Of a DNA stretch of 58,376 nt, positions 16,618 through 24,406 are shown one piece after another. A program made the translations under genes and the position numbers. Below the pieces are notes generated by a model. The model ran no database searches, was not told the DNA's origin, and saw nothing but the letters and a program-made list of their open reading frames with translations. Source of the DNA: Lachnospiraceae bacterium (GTDB lineage: Bacteria > Bacillota > Clostridia > Lachnospirales > Lachnospiraceae); assembly GCA_017394885.1 (NCBI GenBank), contig JAFPWO010000026.1, positions 1 through 58,376 on the forward strand. The letters are read 5' to 3'. How positions within the stretch are numbered: the first letter of the stretch is position 1; every line of letters starts with the position of its first letter.

Positions 16618-17853
16618 TTACTCCTTTGCGCCGGCCAGTTCAAACAGAACGTCGGCGAAGACCTCCGCGCAGGCCAGCAGATCGGCGTCGGCGGTATATT
16701 CCTTCGGATTGTGGCTGATGCCCAGATGGCTGGGAGAGAAGATCATGGCCGTCGGGCAAAGAAGCGCCATGTTCTGCGCGTCCTGCCCGGCGCCGGAGGT
16801 GATGCGACGGCAGCGAAGGCTGCGCCGCGCCGCGTGCTTTTCCACCAGCCTGACGATGCCTTCGTCAAAGAGCACCGGCTCAAAGCGGGAGAGCCGCTCC
16901 GCCGTGATCCTGACCCGGTCGGTTTCTGCAAGCTCCGAAAGGAACGCTGCCAGGGCTTGTTCTTCCGCCTGCAGCGCCTGCTCGTCGGGGTTTCTGAGAT
17001 CGACGGTAAAGACCGCCTTTTCCGGGATCACATTGATGGCGTTGGGGGAAAGTTCGAGGCAGCCTACCGTGGAAACGGTCCGGCTGCCGGGGATCAGGCA
17101 GCGCTCCCGCAGAAAGGTGATGACTCTGGCAGCCGCCAGCCCCGCATCCTGCCGGTAGGAGATGGGCGTCGTTCCGGCGTGGTTCTGCGCGCCTTCGATG
17201 GTGATCCGCTGCCAGGAAATGCCCTGCAGGTTTTCCACGGCGCCGATCGCGTAGCCTTCCGCTTCGAGGATCGGCCCCTGCTCGATATGCAGCTCCACAA
17301 AGGAGAACGGCGCAAGGAAACCGGGCTCGGTTTCTCCTGCATAGCCGATCCGGCGAAGCTCTTCGCCCAGGACCGTACCGTCGATCCCGACGGCCGCGCA
17401 GGCGTCTTCCGCCGCGTAGCCGCCCGCATAGACCAGCGAACCCATCATATCCGGCGCATAGCGGACGCCTTCCTCATTCGTAAACGCGGCCACGGCCAGC
17501 GGCCGCGCGGTCCGGATCCCCGCCTCCTTCATGGACTGGATCACTTCCAGGCCCGCGAGGACGCCGTAGCAGCCGTCGTATCGGCCCGCGTTGATGACCG
17601 TATCGATATGGGAGCCGGTCATGACGGCTTTTTCCCTGCGGTTTTCCGGGGTCTCCCAGATCCCGAAGATATTGCCGACCGTATCGACGGCGAGCCTCAG
17701 CCCGGCCTCCCGGATCCATTCACAGAGCCGGTCGCGGGCGGCTTTATCGGCGTCGTCCGCGGCCAGGCGGGTGCGCCGCCCATCCGCATCGATTCCGATC
17801 TGCCCGAGGGTGCGGATATGGCCGAGTAGTCTTTCCTCATTTATGAGATTCAT
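16618..17853 (-). CDS. M20-family Zn-dependent hydrolase (N-carbamoyl-L-amino acid hydrolase / allantoate amidohydrolase type)
   Basis: A 411-residue binuclear zinc amidohydrolase. Metal-site motifs are TGSHIDTVINAGRYDGCYGV (His and bridging Asp), AFTNEEGVRY (Glu pair) and a C-terminal SGAGQDAQNMA with SHNPKEYT. The hydantoinase/carbamoylase subfamily is indicated by the 'R-x-A-x-ADDADKAARDRL' N-terminus (RRTRLAADDADKAARDRL). It hydrolyses an N-carbamoyl amino acid or ureido compound in the cytoplasm; the actual substrate (carbamoyl amino acid, ureidoglycolate, allantoate, beta-ureidopropionate) is not determinable. The ATG at 17853 has GGGAGAAAG upstream; a longer upstream frame overlapping the previous gene is not used. 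Confidence 0.88.
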   Translation of the reverse strand: MNLINEERLLGHIRTLGQIGIDADGRRTRLAADDADKAARDRLCEWIREAGLRLAVDTVGNIFGIWETPENRREKAVMTGSHIDTVINAGRYDGCYGVLAGLEVIQSMKEAGIRTARPLAVAAFTNEEGVRYAPDMMGSLVYAGGYAAEDACAAVGIDGTVLGEELRRIGYAGETEPGFLAPFSFVELHIEQGPILEAEGYAIGAVENLQGISWQRITIEGAQNHAGTTPISYRQDAGLAAARVITFLRERCLIPGSRTVSTVGCLELSPNAINVIPEKAVFTVDLRNPDEQALQAEEQALAAFLSELAETDRVRITAERLSRFEPVLFDEGIVRLVEKHAARRSLRCRRITSGAGQDAQNMALLCPTAMIFSPSHLGISHNPKEYTADADLLACAEVFADVLFELAGAKE

Positions 17854-17884
17854 GTCTTTCTCCCTGTCTTTCCGGCAAAAATGA

Positions 17885-18655
17885 TTACATCGGCAGATAC
17901 TTGGCTGCCTCAAAGATAATCTGCGCCGCGATAATATTGGCTGTGACGGCGTACTTGCCGATCTTGTTTTTCTCCTCTTCCATAAAGATAAGGTAAATAC
18001 TCATATCGATCGCGATCAGGAAACAGGTCGCAAACGCAAAAACGACATTGATCCGGGGATCCACATTAATGCAGTAGTTCATGGCAAAGCACACGATCCC
18101 CTTCGTTAAGACTGTTGAGACAAAAAAGACGGTCCAGTTGCGGCGGGAACGGATCTGGAAAAGGTACAGAACGATCCCCTCCACCAGAAGATAGAGTGCC
18201 AGATGCATGAACGTGATGGCCCACCGCCGGCTGGCCGGAAGGCCGGCCCGGATCGTCCCGGCCTTCAGATCGATGAGGAGATAATCGTTAAAATCGTATT
18301 GTTTGAGCTGTTCGTAGGGAACCGGGAAAGAGTAAGACTCCCCGTTATCGGTAACCGTGATCACCGCGTCCTTAAAATCGACGGTGTTGCCATACCAGGC
18401 GTCCTTATCGACGACTGCGTAGCGGTACAGGCGGTAGCAGTTTTCCCACGCCCGGCGCTCTTTTTCCAGCTTCGCGGAAATGGGTTCTCCGACTCTGGGG
18501 ACCAGGGTCACTTCCATCTCCGCCCCGGCCGAGGAATGGAGAAGGATCACCGTGATCGCCGGGGGATGATAGGTATAGCCGTACGCCTGCGCATTCAACG
18601 GGAAAAGAAGGCAGCAGAGCAGAACGACAGAGAACAGGGGAAGTTTTTTTCGCAT
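17885..18655 (-). CDS. Secreted-domain membrane protein of unknown function
   Basis: A 256-residue protein not assigned to a family. It has a signal peptide (LPLFSVVLLCCLLFPLNAQA), an extracytoplasmic domain of about 130 residues (YGYTYHPPAITVILL onward, with beta-strand-like pattern and many aromatic residues), then four hydrophobic segments (about 165-182, 190-208, 213-231, 238-254) joined by basic loops. It is the first gene of the operon with the M20 hydrolase and GH5 enzyme, whose promoter lies within a terminator hairpin upstream. Its role might be sensing or anchoring, but nothing in the sequence proves it. Confidence 0.78.
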   Translation of the reverse strand: MRKKLPLFSVVLLCCLLFPLNAQAYGYTYHPPAITVILLHSSAGAEMEVTLVPRVGEPISAKLEKERRAWENCYRLYRYAVVDKDAWYGNTVDFKDAVITVTDNGESYSFPVPYEQLKQYDFNDYLLIDLKAGTIRAGLPASRRWAITFMHLALYLLVEGIVLYLFQIRSRRNWTVFFVSTVLTKGIVCFAMNYCINVDPRINVVFAFATCFLIAIDMSIYLIFMEEEKNKIGKYAVTANIIAAQIIFEAAKYLPM

Positions 18656-18716
18656 AGTTATCCTCTATACCGGTAAATATTACAACAAATCGCAAGCCAT
18701 CATCTTTGTTTGCTTC

Positions 18717-18744
18717 ATTATATCAGAAAAAACGGCACTGTCAA
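18717..18744 (-). promoter_or_regulatory. Consensus promoter whose -35 lies in the loop of a terminator
   Basis: On the minus strand, TTGACA (18739-18744) and TATAAT (18717-18722) are 16 bases apart, about 60 bases before the start at 18655. The -35 hexamer is exactly the loop of the upstream gene's terminator hairpin. Confidence 0.75.
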
Positions 18745-18754
18745 GTGCCGTTTT
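18727..18754 (-). terminator. Intrinsic terminator of the M20 amidohydrolase operon
   Basis: AAAACGGCAC (minus strand) pairs with GTGCCGTTTT around a TTGACA loop, followed by TTTTTTCTG. It ends the operon read from 21097. Confidence 0.88.
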
Positions 18755-18818
18755 GCCGGAATGGGGCCGGTGCTCCGCTTTGCCGTAGGGAGCGGCGCTA
18801 TTCCGTCTCGCCGTAAGC

Positions 18819-20171
18819 TTAGGGTTTGTAATGCAGCGAAATGCTGCCGTCCGCCTCGTAGCTGACCGCCTCCGCCGTAAAGGTCAGGCGCTCGACCGCT
18901 TCCAGATACTCCGCAATACTGTTGTATACGACCTGCTTTTCTTTTATGATCTTTCTGGCCTCGGCGGCGTCGTTTTCCAGAAAGCGGGCGGCGCTTAAGG
19001 CCTGGATCTTCGCGCTCACGACCGTCGCCATGTACGGATCGGTGATATACAGGTCGTTTCCGTGCGCATGGCCGGAGTAGCCGCTCAGGCGGGGATGGAT
19101 CGCCGGCATCACGGTGGAGACGTCGCCCATGTCGCTGCAGCCGGTCCCGAAGGCGGGATCGTCGACGACCTGATCGGCCGGAAGGATCTCCGCGGCGGCC
19201 CCCTTCATCACGCGCATCATCCCGGGATCGTTAAAGCGCGGGGCGTAGCCGGGCAGGTCCTTAATGGTAAGCTCGCAGCCGATGGAGGCCGCCGCCGCCG
19301 CGAAGGCCCGGTTCAAGATCTCGTTGTAATGCTCGATCGCCGGCATGGTCGCGGCGCGGATATAGGCTTCGATCATCACGCAGTCAGGGATCGAGTTGAC
19401 CGCGGAGCCGCCGGCCGTGATGATGGGGTGGAAGCGGACGTGGTCGTCGTCCCGGAAGGTCTCACGGAGGGCGTTGGCGGCGCTTAAGCCCAGATTGGCC
19501 GCGTACAGGGCATTCTTTCCGGTGTGGGGAGAGGCGCCGGCGTGGGCGGCCAGGCCCTTAAAGATATACTGCTTGATCATGCAGCCGTTGGTGCCGGGCG
19601 GGCAGCCGTAGCCGGGCTTGTTGCTGGTATGGATGATGAGGCTCAGATCCACGTCGTCCAGAACGCCGCGGGCCATCAGCTCCTGCTTGCCGCCGAAGAA
19701 GCGGATGATCCCCTTATCCTTGAGCTCCTGCCGGAATTCCAGCTCGATCAGCTCCTCGGCCGGGACCGCGATCAGGCGGATCTTCCCGCTTAAGCCCTCC
19801 AGGGCGCCGGGGGCCGAAAGGCCGATGGCCACCCCGAGCAGGGCCGCGCTCTGGCAGTTGTGCCCGCAGGCGTGGACCGCGCCGGTTTCCGGATCGCATT
19901 CGGGATGGGTCGGGATGATCAGCGAGTCCATCTCCCCGAAGATGGCCAGGCACGGGCCGGGCCGGCCGGTGTCCAGATCCGTATAAAAGCCGGGGATATT
20001 GCCGAATTCCGTGAGCGTCAGGCTCAGGGCCTCGTACTGCTTTTTGAGATACGCGTGCGTGTTCCATTCGCGGTAGCCGGGCTCCGGATGCTTCCAGATG
20101 TAGCGCTCCGCCTCTAAGATGCGGTCCTTGCCTTCTTCAATGGTGTTCAGGATGTACGAATAGTCTTTCAT
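18819..20171 (-). CDS. M20-family amidohydrolase (aminobenzoyl-glutamate/peptide hydrolase-like)
   Basis: A 450-residue cytoplasmic metalloamidohydrolase. Features include IWKHPEPGYREWNTHAYLKK (the family's N-terminal 'HPE-GxxE' element), the metal-binding HACGHNCQSAALLGVA, AVPAEELIE (catalytic Glu), FKGLAAHAGASPHTGKNAL in the dimerisation domain and GYSGHAHGNDLY near the C-terminus. The M20D-like architecture suggests cleavage of N-acyl or p-aminobenzoyl-type amides. Its start lies three bases after the XRE regulator stop, so it is the third gene of an operon and probably under control of that regulator. The substrate is unknown. Confidence 0.88.
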   Translation of the reverse strand: MKDYSYILNTIEEGKDRILEAERYIWKHPEPGYREWNTHAYLKKQYEALSLTLTEFGNIPGFYTDLDTGRPGPCLAIFGEMDSLIIPTHPECDPETGAVHACGHNCQSAALLGVAIGLSAPGALEGLSGKIRLIAVPAEELIELEFRQELKDKGIIRFFGGKQELMARGVLDDVDLSLIIHTSNKPGYGCPPGTNGCMIKQYIFKGLAAHAGASPHTGKNALYAANLGLSAANALRETFRDDDHVRFHPIITAGGSAVNSIPDCVMIEAYIRAATMPAIEHYNEILNRAFAAAAASIGCELTIKDLPGYAPRFNDPGMMRVMKGAAAEILPADQVVDDPAFGTGCSDMGDVSTVMPAIHPRLSGYSGHAHGNDLYITDPYMATVVSAKIQALSAARFLENDAAEARKIIKEKQVVYNSIAEYLEAVERLTFTAEAVSYEADGSISLHYKP

Positions 20172-20174
20172 TTT

Positions 20175-20417
20175 TCACTCCTTTTCCGCTTCGTCCCCGT
20201 CCGGCGCGTATTCTAGGATATCGCCGGGCTGGCAGTGAAGCGCTTCGCAGATAGCGGTTAATGTTGAAAATCGGATCGCGCTGATATGGCCGTTCTTCAG
20301 CTTGGAGAGGTTGACGTTCGCGACGCCTACCCGTTCGGAAAGCTCATTCAGACTCATTTTCCGGTCGGCCATGACCCGGTCGAGCCGCAGAATAATGCGT
20401 CCCATGGCGCGCCTCAC
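20175..20417 (-). CDS. Small XRE-family regulator (YozG-like)
   Basis: An 80-residue Cro/CI-type DNA-binding protein: helix-turn-helix at residues about 15-65 (RKMSLNELSERVGVANVNLS and KLKNGHISAIRFSTLTAICE) and the usual ending LHCQPGDILEY. Small regulators of this type often sit beside DUF2975 membrane proteins. Here the two genes overlap by four bases (ATGA), with the membrane gene first. It probably binds one or more of the dyads around the promoter at 21165-21193 and so regulates its own operon. Confidence 0.9.
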   Translation of the reverse strand: MRRAMGRIILRLDRVMADRKMSLNELSERVGVANVNLSKLKNGHISAIRFSTLTAICEALHCQPGDILEYAPDGDEAEKE

Positions 20418-21097
20418 AGCGTCTCATCGGACTGCAGCTGGAGCTGGGCGCCGTATTTGAACACCTGCACGATGGCGAACAGGATCAGGACCACCAGCAC
20501 CACGGAGAGGTTGAGCGAGAAGTGGAAGCGGCCGCCGGCCTTGTTGAGCAGCAGCGCCCAGTCGGAGCCGGAAAAGCCGGAGAGCACGCCCATCGGGACA
20601 AGCGACCAGGCAAAGTTCGTCATCTTCCGGATCACCCCGTCCGAGAAAGGCGTATCGCAGTTTTTGAACTCGGTCATCAGCGACTTGAGGAAGCAGAGCA
20701 TCACGAGGACCGCCGTCAGGTAGATGAGGCCAATCAGGCAGGCGCGGAAGACCGAGCGCATGTCCAGGGTGTAGCCGTCCGAGGCCATGTTGACGCGGAC
20801 GCCTTCATCCGTCTCTTCCACGGAAACGGTTTCGAAGTCTTCCCCGGCCAGCGTTATGTCCATCCCATCAATCGAGCTGATGACCGGGATCTTTCCCTTG
20901 TAGAGCTTCTCGGAGATCTCGAACTGCGCCGCGCCGGACAGAGAGATTTTTACCGAGTCTTTGGGCAGGACGAGGGAGAGCGTGCCGATCAGCGCGAGGC
21001 AGACGATGCCCACGATGACGATGACCTTGGCGATGATGGTGAGGATCCGCCACACCTTGCCGATGGTGTTGATCTTACGTTTGATGTCAGAATCCAT
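20414..21097 (-). CDS. DUF2975-like membrane protein
   Basis: A 227-residue integral membrane protein: a first transmembrane segment at about 20-45 (ILTIIAKVIVIVGIVCLALI), an extracytoplasmic beta-rich loop (about 50-115), then three more segments (about 117-140, 165-180, 192-212). CDTPFSDGVIRKMTNFAWSL matches the 'PF...v..l' loop seen in DUF2975 proteins. Function unknown; proteins of this group usually accompany a small XRE regulator, as here. The ATG at 21097 is preceded by AGGAGGCTTTGTT. It is the first gene of the operon. Confidence 0.78.
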   Translation of the reverse strand: MDSDIKRKINTIGKVWRILTIIAKVIVIVGIVCLALIGTLSLVLPKDSVKISLSGAAQFEISEKLYKGKIPVISSIDGMDITLAGEDFETVSVEETDEGVRVNMASDGYTLDMRSVFRACLIGLIYLTAVLVMLCFLKSLMTEFKNCDTPFSDGVIRKMTNFAWSLVPMGVLSGFSGSDWALLLNKAGGRFHFSLNLSVVLVVLILFAIVQVFKYGAQLQLQSDETL

Positions 21098-21121
21098 AAC
21101 AAAGCCTCCTGTCTATGAGGT

Positions 21122-21220
21122 AAAAACGTTTTTCGATAACGATTTAACGTTTATCGTTATCCGCATTATAGAGCAGGAGATAACGAATGTCAAGAGGTTT
21201 TTTACGAAAAACGTAAAAAA
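21122..21220 (-). promoter_or_regulatory. Perfect consensus promoter with three dyad operator candidates
   Basis: On the minus strand, TTGACA (21188-21193) and TATAAT (21165-21170) are 17 bases apart, full consensus. Three dyads surround it: AAAAACGTTTTT (21122-21133), ATAACGAT/ATCGTTAT (21136-21143 and 21153-21160) just downstream of the -10, and TTTTTTACG/CGTAAAAAA (21198-21206 and 21212-21220) just upstream of the -35. Such a strong promoter bracketed by dyads implies tight repression, most simply by the XRE protein of the same operon. Confidence 0.75.
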
Positions 21221-21298
21221 TTTTATGAATACAAATTGGATGGCAAAGATGGGGTCCATTTGCGGCTTAAAAAAGTTCGCATGTTTGCAAATTGAGTG

Positions 21299-21327
21299 TT
21301 GACACGCTCTCTATTTTTTGCTATCTT
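21299..21327 (+). promoter_or_regulatory. Promoter of the small membrane protein gene
   Basis: TTGACA (21299-21304) and TATCTT (21322-21327) with 17 bases between, about 90 bases before the ATG at 21418. Confidence 0.6.
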
Positions 21328-21417
21328 TACTCCCGCTCCTGTTGGGTAAAGCACTTCTCTGACTGATCGTACGGCACAGCAACTCAAAAACACACCCCAA
21401 ACATAAGGAGGAAGAGA

Positions 21418-21618
21418 ATGGTCCTGATCTTTCGGATCCTGTTTGGCACCGCGGCGCTGGTGCTCTTCTTTTACGTCGGGCTGTTCCTGGGAACCTGGTT
21501 CGAAAATCACACAATGGAACCGAGGACGGAACGGATTAAAAACCTTGCTTATGTCTTCAATACCCTGCTGCTGGCAGTGTTCTTCACCCTCTGGTGCGTG
21601 AACAAAGGAGTCATATAA
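21418..21618 (+). CDS. Small two-helix membrane protein of unknown function
   Basis: A 66-residue protein with two hydrophobic helices: residues about 3-26 (LIFRILFGTAALVLFFYVGL) and 44-62 (LAYVFNTLLLAVFFTLWCVN), joined by a charged loop (ENHTMEPRTERIKN). It is supported by AGGAGG seven bases before the ATG and by a promoter of its own, and it is the only plausible gene on either strand here. No family recognised. It could be a membrane stress or regulatory peptide, but that is only a guess from size and topology. Confidence 0.72.
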   Translation: MVLIFRILFGTAALVLFFYVGLFLGTWFENHTMEPRTERIKNLAYVFNTLLLAVFFTLWCVNKGVI

Positions 21619-21654
21619 AAGCACCATAAAAACGGAGCATACCGTAATATGCAC

Positions 21655-21687
21655 AGAAAAGCCGGGGGCTGTTTGTCAGTCCCCGGC
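21655..21687 (-). terminator. Terminator of the ureohydrolase operon
   Basis: On the minus strand, GCCGGGGACTG pairs with CAGCCCCCGGC and is followed by TTTTCT. It lies about 25 bases after the ureohydrolase stop. Confidence 0.82.
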
Positions 21688-21711
21688 CGCACTGTCTGAA
21701 AGGGATTTCCC

Positions 21712-22647
21712 TCACCCCTCCGGCTTTTGCTTCCAGTTTTCCAGTCCGGCTTTTATTATGGCCTGTTCCGTCAGAAAGGTGGTCTCCCCGCCGTTTTCAT
21801 ACAGATCGAAGTTGAAGCAGAACAGGGAAAAGGCCAGAACTTTTCCGGTGCGCATCACCGCACCGACGTTGCGGCATACCACGTCCACGTCATGCCCGAA
21901 AGGAACACGCTTGATGTAGGACGGAATATGCTCAAACTTCAGAATGTCCGCATCGACCGAAAGATAGATGGCGTCGACCCGCTCCGCCAGTTCATTCACC
22001 TTTTTTGTCCACTCTGCTTCCTTCTCAAAAACGCTGCCGTCCAGGACGATAATGCCGGCTTTTTCGACGTTTGCTGCAGTGGGCTCGTCCATAATGCGCA
22101 AATCGCTTGCCAGCACATCGTTCCCGCAGAGCGGTACGGTAAGCCCGCAGATGTCGCTGCGGAAATCCGGCATGGTGAGGCCGACCATGGTCGAAAGAGG
22201 AAAACTGACAAAACGCACGGGAGCCCCTGCGGTTTCGGCAATGCGGCAATCGGCGTGCGCGTCGATCCAGACCAGACCGATTTTCTTATCTTTCCCGAGG
22301 GCCCGCCGGATCCCGCCCGCGATGGCCGGCGCGTAATTGCAGTATCCGCCGACAGCCAGAACAACGTGGCCTTTTTTTACAGCGTCCGTGACCAGGTCGG
22401 AATACTCTCTGTGAACGCCTTCATAGGGCTCGTATTGCGAATACCGATCATAGTTGATCTCATGGATCTCTGCCGGGACGCCGGCCTCCCCGTACAGGCC
22501 GCTGCGATGGAAAAACTCGGTCTCCCGCGGCTTCTGAAATGGCTTGAGGGAGGAACGGTACACGGGGACGCCGGAAGAAAAATCAACGCTCCATCCGTTG
22601 TCGCAGTATCCGCACTCTATGACCGACAGGCCCTGTATTTTATTCAT
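21712..22647 (-). CDS. Divergent ureohydrolase (arginase/agmatinase superfamily)
   Basis: A 311-residue protein of the ureohydrolase fold. Metal motifs are partly kept: WIDAHADC supplies Asp-His-Asp ligands and YLSVDADI supplies two Asp ligands. The first motif, GGDHS in active arginases and agmatinases, reads GGYCN, so the His ligand is replaced by Cys and the preceding Asp by Tyr. The usual 'DP' after the third motif is also absent. It may be a one-metal or altered-specificity enzyme, or inactive. The product of true family members would be urea plus ornithine or putrescine. It is the last gene in a run of same-strand small enzymes, 87 bases after an FMN reductase gene. Confidence 0.8.
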   Translation of the reverse strand: MNKIQGLSVIECGYCDNGWSVDFSSGVPVYRSSLKPFQKPRETEFFHRSGLYGEAGVPAEIHEINYDRYSQYEPYEGVHREYSDLVTDAVKKGHVVLAVGGYCNYAPAIAGGIRRALGKDKKIGLVWIDAHADCRIAETAGAPVRFVSFPLSTMVGLTMPDFRSDICGLTVPLCGNDVLASDLRIMDEPTAANVEKAGIIVLDGSVFEKEAEWTKKVNELAERVDAIYLSVDADILKFEHIPSYIKRVPFGHDVDVVCRNVGAVMRTGKVLAFSLFCFNFDLYENGGETTFLTEQAIIKAGLENWKQKPEG

Positions 22648-22734
22648 GGTATCCCCCTCATGTACAAACAGTCAGATCAGTGTCTGTGAGCGTACAGTAA
22701 TACCGCTTTTTTCAGTCCGCGCCGACAGGTTCTC

Positions 22735-23364
22735 TTATTTCCCGTCCGGGAAGCTGGTGACGAAGCGCTGCTCCGTCTCGGGCAGGCCGTATTTTTCCTT
22801 TGCGTCGGCGATCGCCCGGATCAGGAAAGCCATATTGCGGGCGAGATTGCGCATGGTCTGGAGGCCCTCGAGATCCTTTTTTACATCCTCGGCCGTGAAA
22901 CCGTGTACCTGGTTCCAGTAGGTGGCGGAGGCGACGGGCATCTCGCTGATCGTGAAATACTTGTTCAGCACGTCGAAGCTGGCCGTGTTGCCGCCCCGGC
23001 GGCAGGAGACGACGGCCGCGCCGACCTTCATCTGCTTGGACCAGTGTTCCGTACTGTTGAAAAGCCGGTCCAGGAAGGAGAGCAGCGTGCCGTTGGGAGA
23101 ACTGTAGTAGACGGGGCTTCCGATCACCAGACCATCCGCTTCTTTGAGCTTCGGGGCGACCTCGTTCACCGCGTCGTCGAATACGCAGCGGCGCAGCTCT
23201 TTGCAGCGGCTGCAGTCGATGCAGCCGCGGACGGCCTGGCTTCCGATCTGGATCAGCTCCGTTTCGATTCCTTCCTGTTCGAAGGTTTTGATCATCTCAT
23301 CCAGCGCTGCGGCGGTACAGCCGTGCCGGTTCGGACTGCCGTTCAGCAGTAAAACTTTTGCCAT
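22735..23364 (-). CDS. NADPH-dependent FMN reductase / flavodoxin-fold oxidoreductase
   Basis: A 209-residue flavodoxin-fold protein. The N-terminal LLNGSPNRHGCTAAAL binds the FMN phosphate, and VIGSPVYYSSPNGTLLSFLD is the second flavin-binding segment. A CIDCSRCKELRRCVFDD cysteine cluster after residue 45 is typical of the iron-sulfur flavoprotein (Isf-like) or multimeric flavodoxin group, so it may carry an Fe-S cluster. Probable cytoplasmic quinone, azo or metal reductase; the acceptor is unknown. The ATG at 23364 follows AAAAGGAGG; a longer upstream frame is not used. Confidence 0.88.
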   Translation of the reverse strand: MAKVLLLNGSPNRHGCTAAALDEMIKTFEQEGIETELIQIGSQAVRGCIDCSRCKELRRCVFDDAVNEVAPKLKEADGLVIGSPVYYSSPNGTLLSFLDRLFNSTEHWSKQMKVGAAVVSCRRGGNTASFDVLNKYFTISEMPVASATYWNQVHGFTAEDVKKDLEGLQTMRNLARNMAFLIRAIADAKEKYGLPETEQRFVTSFPDGK

Positions 23365-23420
23365 GGGGAACCTCCTTTTCCTGCCGGAAGCCTTCGGCCC
23401 GGCCTTATCATTTTGTCCGA

Positions 23421-23912
23421 TTATACGGAAAACAGTTCGGTATAGACCCTCTTTCCGTCCCTGACGTCGGACTTCATGAGGGAGACTTTTTTCACGGCCA
23501 TTTCTGCTTTGGGGACGCTCACCTGCCGCCAGCTGCCGCTCATGCCGCGCACGATCGTGATGTGGGGGACGAATTTCTTTGCATCGTAGGGAATGCCCGC
23601 AGCGTCCAGCGCCGCGCGCACGTCCCGGACCAGGCCGCTCAGGCCCTGATTGCCCTTGACGCCCACCCACAGCAGGTCGCCGAAGGTCCCCATCTCGGAC
23701 AGGGAAAGGCGAAAAGGCTTGAAAGATACGGTCTTAAGGGCCGTCTTAACCGCCTCCGCGTCCTTTGTTTCTCCGATAAAGGCCAGGGTCAGGTGCAGGT
23801 TCTGCGAGGGCACGTAGCTCCCGCGGACGCCGGCCTTTTTCAACTCATGCAGCGTTCCGGTCAGGGACGATATCATCTCGTCGGAGAGCCGGATGGCAAT
23901 AAAAAGTCGCAT
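23421..23912 (-). CDS. thpR: RNA 2',3'-cyclic phosphodiesterase (2H phosphoesterase)
   Basis: A 163-residue protein of the LigT/2'-5' RNA ligase group. The two catalytic HxTx motifs are HLTL (in NLHLTLAFIGE) and HITI (in FVPHITIVRGM), at normal spacing. It hydrolyses 2',3'-cyclic phosphate ends of RNA to 2'-phosphates and can seal 2'-5' bonds. It opens MRLFIAIRLSDEM, matching family N-termini. It lies in the same-strand run with Nudix and flavoprotein genes, 45 bases after the Nudix stop, with GGGGAGG before the ATG. Confidence 0.93.
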   Translation of the reverse strand: MRLFIAIRLSDEMISSLTGTLHELKKAGVRGSYVPSQNLHLTLAFIGETKDAEAVKTALKTVSFKPFRLSLSEMGTFGDLLWVGVKGNQGLSGLVRDVRAALDAAGIPYDAKKFVPHITIVRGMSGSWRQVSVPKAEMAVKKVSLMKSDVRDGKRVYTELFSV

Positions 23913-23957
23913 AACAAACCTCCCCGAGGATCCCCGCCGGGGATCCCTTTATAAACT

Positions 23958-24383
23958 CTATGCCTGGCGTGGACCTTCCGCGGGCGGCAGATCCATCTTG
24001 GCCAGGCGCCCGATCAGGTCCAGGTCCGCCGGCAGCCAGTTGACGGAGAACAGCTCATCTCTGCCGAGCCAGCGGGCCGCCTCGTGCTCCTTTAAGACCA
24101 GCTCCCCTTCGAGGACGGAAGCCAGGAAGCACTGCATGCTGAGATGGAATTCCGGGTAATCGTATTCGATATCGGCCAGTTTTTCCCCGACGAGAATCTC
24201 AGTGTCCAGCTCTTCGCGGATCTCGCGCCGAAGGGCTTCCTCCGGGGACTCGCCCGGCTCGATCTTGCCGCCGGGAAATTCCCAGTAATCCTTCCAGGCG
24301 CCGTAGCCGCGCTGGGTGGCGAAGATCCGGCCGTTTTCCCGGAGAACGGCGGCTGCCACGCGTATGGTTTTTCTGTCCGTCAT
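23958..24383 (-). CDS. Nudix hydrolase, MutT/8-oxo-dGTPase type
   Basis: A 141-residue protein with a complete Nudix box, GGKIEPGESPEEALRREIRE followed by ELDTEI (pattern Gx5Ex7REUxEExGU with Asp for the last Gly). WEFPGGK and the C-terminal ARWLGRDEL/WLPAD are characteristic of the MutT/YjhB group that sanitises 8-oxo-dGTP or CTP analogues. The ATG at 24383 follows GGGAGAAGC; extending further upstream would overlap the esterase gene. A role in nucleotide pool cleaning fits the neighbouring RNA and redox enzymes. Confidence 0.9.
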   Translation of the reverse strand: MTDRKTIRVAAAVLRENGRIFATQRGYGAWKDYWEFPGGKIEPGESPEEALRREIREELDTEILVGEKLADIEYDYPEFHLSMQCFLASVLEGELVLKEHEAARWLGRDELFSVNWLPADLDLIGRLAKMDLPPAEGPRQA

Positions 24384-24406
24384 AAGCTTCTCCCTTCCGG
24401 AAGCCG

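Noticed and set aside
22735..23670. Extending the flavoprotein gene upstream to 23670
   Set aside because: The added segment is the antisense-like, overlapping out-of-frame part of thpR, and the ATG at 23364 has a strong AAAAGGAGG.
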